From Opitutaceae bacterium (GTDB lineage: Bacteria > Verrucomicrobiota > Verrucomicrobiia > Opitutales > Opitutaceae), in assembly GCA_020847775.1 (NCBI GenBank), contig JADLBI010000213.1, positions 1 to 6,876 of the forward strand: 6,876 nt of DNA, read 5' to 3'. This document shows positions 4,933 to 6,876 of the stretch, piece by piece. The translations under genes were made by a program, and so were the position numbers. The first letter of the stretch is position 1. Each line of letters starts with the position of its first letter. The notes beneath the pieces were generated by a model. That model did not search any database. It was not told the origin of the DNA and saw nothing but the letters and a program-made list of their open reading frames with translations.

Positions 4933-6876
4933 TTAACCGCGGCGCGAATCCGTGGCACCGGCGCGGGCGGGCTGGCTTTCCGTCTGCGCCTTGCGTTTGG
5001 CGGCCGCATCGCGTTGGACCGCCGAGGCCATGAAATGGGCGTGCGCCGAAAACGGCGGCTCGCCGGGTTTGCGCGCCGGGGGCAGATACGCGCCGCTCGG
5101 ACGCAGGATGCGGGCGTTCTCGTTGTCCTTGCGCTCGATGGGCAGGAACTCGCGCAAAATCCATTGCCGCAATTTCGGATCCTCGATGGGAAACAGGGTC
5201 TCGACGCGACGGACGAAGTTGCGCGTCATCCAGTCGGCGCTGCCCGCGTAAATGAGGGGCGCGGCGGCGTGGGCGTTTTCGAAATAGAACACGCGGGCGT
5301 GTTCGAGGAAGCGGCCGACGAGGCTGCGCACCTTGATGTTTTCGCTCAGGCCCTTCACGCCGGGCACGAGGCAGCAGATGCCGCGGACGATGAGTTCGAT
5401 TTTCACGCCGGCCCGCGAGGCGGCGTAGAGGCTGTCGATGGTGGGTTTGTCCACCAGCGAGTTCATCTTGGCGATGATGCGCGCGGGCCGGCCGGCGGCG
5501 GCGTTTTGGGCTTCGCGGGCGATGAGCTCGTTGATGCGGCGGTGCAGGTTGAACGGCGCGACGAGCAGGTGGCGGAACTTCGGGTCGAGACCGAAGCCGG
5601 TGAGCGAGTTGAAAAGCTTGGCGACGTCGCCGGTGATTCGGGCCCGGGCGGTGAAAAGGCTCAGGTCGGTGTAAAGCCGGGCGGTGCGCGGGTTGTAGTT
5701 GCCGGTGCCGAGGTGCGCGTAGTGCCGCATGCGGCGGCCCTCGAGGCGGACGACGAGGCAGAGTTTGCAATGCGTCTTGTGGCCGACGAGGCCGTAAACG
5801 ACGTGCACGCCGGCGTCCTCGAGCTGGCGCGCCCATTGGATGTTGTTGGCTTCGTCGAAGCGGGCTTTCAGTTCGACGAGGGCGGTGACTTGTTTGCCGT
5901 TGCGCGCGCCTTCGATCAGGGCGCGCACGATGGGCGAATCGCCGCTGGTGCGGTAGAGCGTTTGCTTGATCGCGAAGACTTGCGGATCGCGCGCGGCCTG
6001 TTCGACGAAGTCCACGATCGGCGCGAACGAATCGTAAGGATGGTGTAGTAGGATATCCTGCTGGCGGATGGCCTCGAAAATGCGCGCGGGCTCGCGCAGG
6101 GGCGAGGCGTTGGCCGGGGTGAAGGAGGGAAACTTGAGGTCGGGCCGGTCGAGATCGGCCAGCGCGGTGAGGCGCAGCAAATTGATCGGGCCGTTGAGCC
6201 GGAAGACGGATTCCGGCGCGAGCTCGAGGTGCGTGCAGAGCGTTTCGAAGACGTGATCCTGCGCGTCCGCCTCGATCTCGAGGCGCACGGCGGTGCCGCG
6301 GCGGAGGTTGCGCAGCTCTTCCTCGATCTTCTTGAGCAGATTTTCCGCCTCCTCCTCGTCGATATAGAGGTCGCTGTTGCGCGTGATGCGGAAGGCATAC
6401 GCGCCGAGCACTTTGTAGCCGCCGAACAACTCGCCCGCGCAGAGCTTGACGATGTCGCTCAGGAAAATGAATCGCTGCGGAGCCTGGCGGCCGGTTGTGA
6501 TCGCGACTAGTCGTGGCAATACCCTTGGGATCGGCAATATCGCCACGAGCTTCTCATCCGCCGGGGTATTGGGGTCGTCGAGCAAGACCGCGATGTTGAG
6601 GGCCTTGTTGCCGAGTTGTGGAAACGGGTGTGATTGGTCTAGGGCGAGTGGCGTGAGCACCGGATATATCTGCGAGCGGAAATAAGCGCGGGCCCAAGCG
6701 TTCTCGGCGGGCGTCAGGTCGGCGGCCGAACGGATGAGGATGTTTTCACGGGCGAGCGCGGGCACGATTTGCTCGCGCCAGCAGCGGTATTGATCGGCGA
6801 TGAGCGCGGCGGCAGTGGCATGGATGCGGCGGAGTTGCTCGGCGGGACCGAGGCCGTCGATGCTGGGCTCCGCGAC
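4933..6876 (-). CDS. ppk1: Polyphosphate kinase 1, N-terminus cut by window edge
   Basis: This is the C-terminal 647 residues of PPK1, which reversibly moves the terminal phosphate of ATP onto inorganic polyphosphate. The frame is open up to the right edge, so the start is outside. Catalytic residues are all visible (numbers count from the first visible codon). His369 in THCKL is the phosphorylated histidine (E. coli His435). His388 is in YAHLGTGNYN (E. coli His454) and His526 in LEHARV (E. coli His592). Arg309 (LYRTSGDS) and Arg339 (KARFDE) match the metal/phosphate-binding Arg375 and Arg405. The constant offset of 66 suggests about 66 missing residues. RLYTDLSLF and NSLVDKPTIDSLYAASRAGV are further family blocks. 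After the core, a tail of roughly 45 residues rich in Ala, Arg, Lys and Pro ends at TAA; I cannot assign it a function. No neighbour in the window is a polyphosphate gene (no ppx or ppk2). Confidence 0.96.
   Translation of the reverse strand, partial: VAEPSIDGLGPAEQLRRIHATAAALIADQYRCWREQIVPALARENILIRSAADLTPAENAWARAYFRSQIYPVLTPLALDQSHPFPQLGNKALNIAVLLDDPNTPADEKLVAILPIPRVLPRLVAITTGRQAPQRFIFLSDIVKLCAGELFGGYKVLGAYAFRITRNSDLYIDEEEAENLLKKIEEELRNLRRGTAVRLEIEADAQDHVFETLCTHLELAPESVFRLNGPINLLRLTALADLDRPDLKFPSFTPANASPLREPARIFEAIRQQDILLHHPYDSFAPIVDFVEQAARDPQVFAIKQTLYRTSGDSPIVRALIEGARNGKQVTALVELKARFDEANNIQWARQLEDAGVHVVYGLVGHKTHCKLCLVVRLEGRRMRHYAHLGTGNYNPRTARLYTDLSLFTARARITGDVAKLFNSLTGFGLDPKFRHLLVAPFNLHRRINELIAREAQNAAAGRPARIIAKMNSLVDKPTIDSLYAASRAGVKIELIVRGICCLVPGVKGLSENIKVRSLVGRFLEHARVFYFENAHAAAPLIYAGSADWMTRNFVRRVETLFPIEDPKLRQWILREFLPIERKDNENARILRPSGAYLPPARKPGEPPFSAHAHFMASAVQRDAAAKRKAQTESQPARAGATDSRRG

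Noticed and set aside
4846..6048. Plus-strand open frame of 400 codons opposite ppk1
   Set aside because: It is antisense to strongly conserved PPK1 catalytic blocks, has a biased composition and shows no recognisable domain. The 1696-2409 and 2736-4533 plus-strand frames fail for the same reason.
4933..6765. A short PPK1 starting at GTG 6765
   Set aside because: The frame is open to the right edge, and the 37 codons upstream (including IADQYRCWREQI) look like normal PPK1 N-domain sequence, so the GTG is an internal valine.

Overview
The window is a GC-rich bacterial segment in which every gene I can support lies on the minus strand. From right to left, the direction of transcription, it holds four parts. 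First is the C-terminal 647 residues of a polyphosphate kinase 1 (ppk1), whose start lies beyond the right edge. Next is a 372-bp intergenic region with two copies of a perfect palindrome, 102 bp apart. Then come three tightly packed genes of a YejABEF-type peptide ABC importer: inner-membrane permease yejB, inner-membrane permease yejE and a lipoprotein solute-binding protein of the yejA type. Last, after a 229-bp gap, are the first 77 codons of an OppD/DppD/YejF-type ATP-binding protein, which runs off the left edge.

The transporter genes form one functional set: a lipoprotein that captures peptide, two permeases that form the channel, and an ATPase. yejB and yejE are 10 bp apart. yejE and the binding-protein gene overlap by four bases (ATGA). 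The order B-E-A-ATPase differs from the A-B-E-F order I recall for E. coli. The gap before the ATPase gene holds an inverted-repeat element whose 30-bp arms (26 of 30 identical) are each built from three 10-bp units. It looks like a small repetitive or mobile insertion inside the operon.

The organism cannot be named with confidence. The lipoprotein signal, the PPK1 and the Yej-type transporter indicate a Gram-negative-type bacterium. The high GC, the lack of a recognisable Shine-Dalgarno sequence at any of the four starts, and the CACAGAT-type inverted repeat (which I associate from memory with environmental genomes such as Verrucomicrobiota/Opitutaceae) make that group a reasonable guess only. 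I see no tRNA, rRNA, CRISPR array, phage gene or complete transposase. I found no evidence of a wholly new system. The most interesting non-coding signals are the paired palindromes between ppk1 and yejB, the decamer-built inverted repeat, and an in-phase A7 slippery heptamer just before the yejE stop codon.
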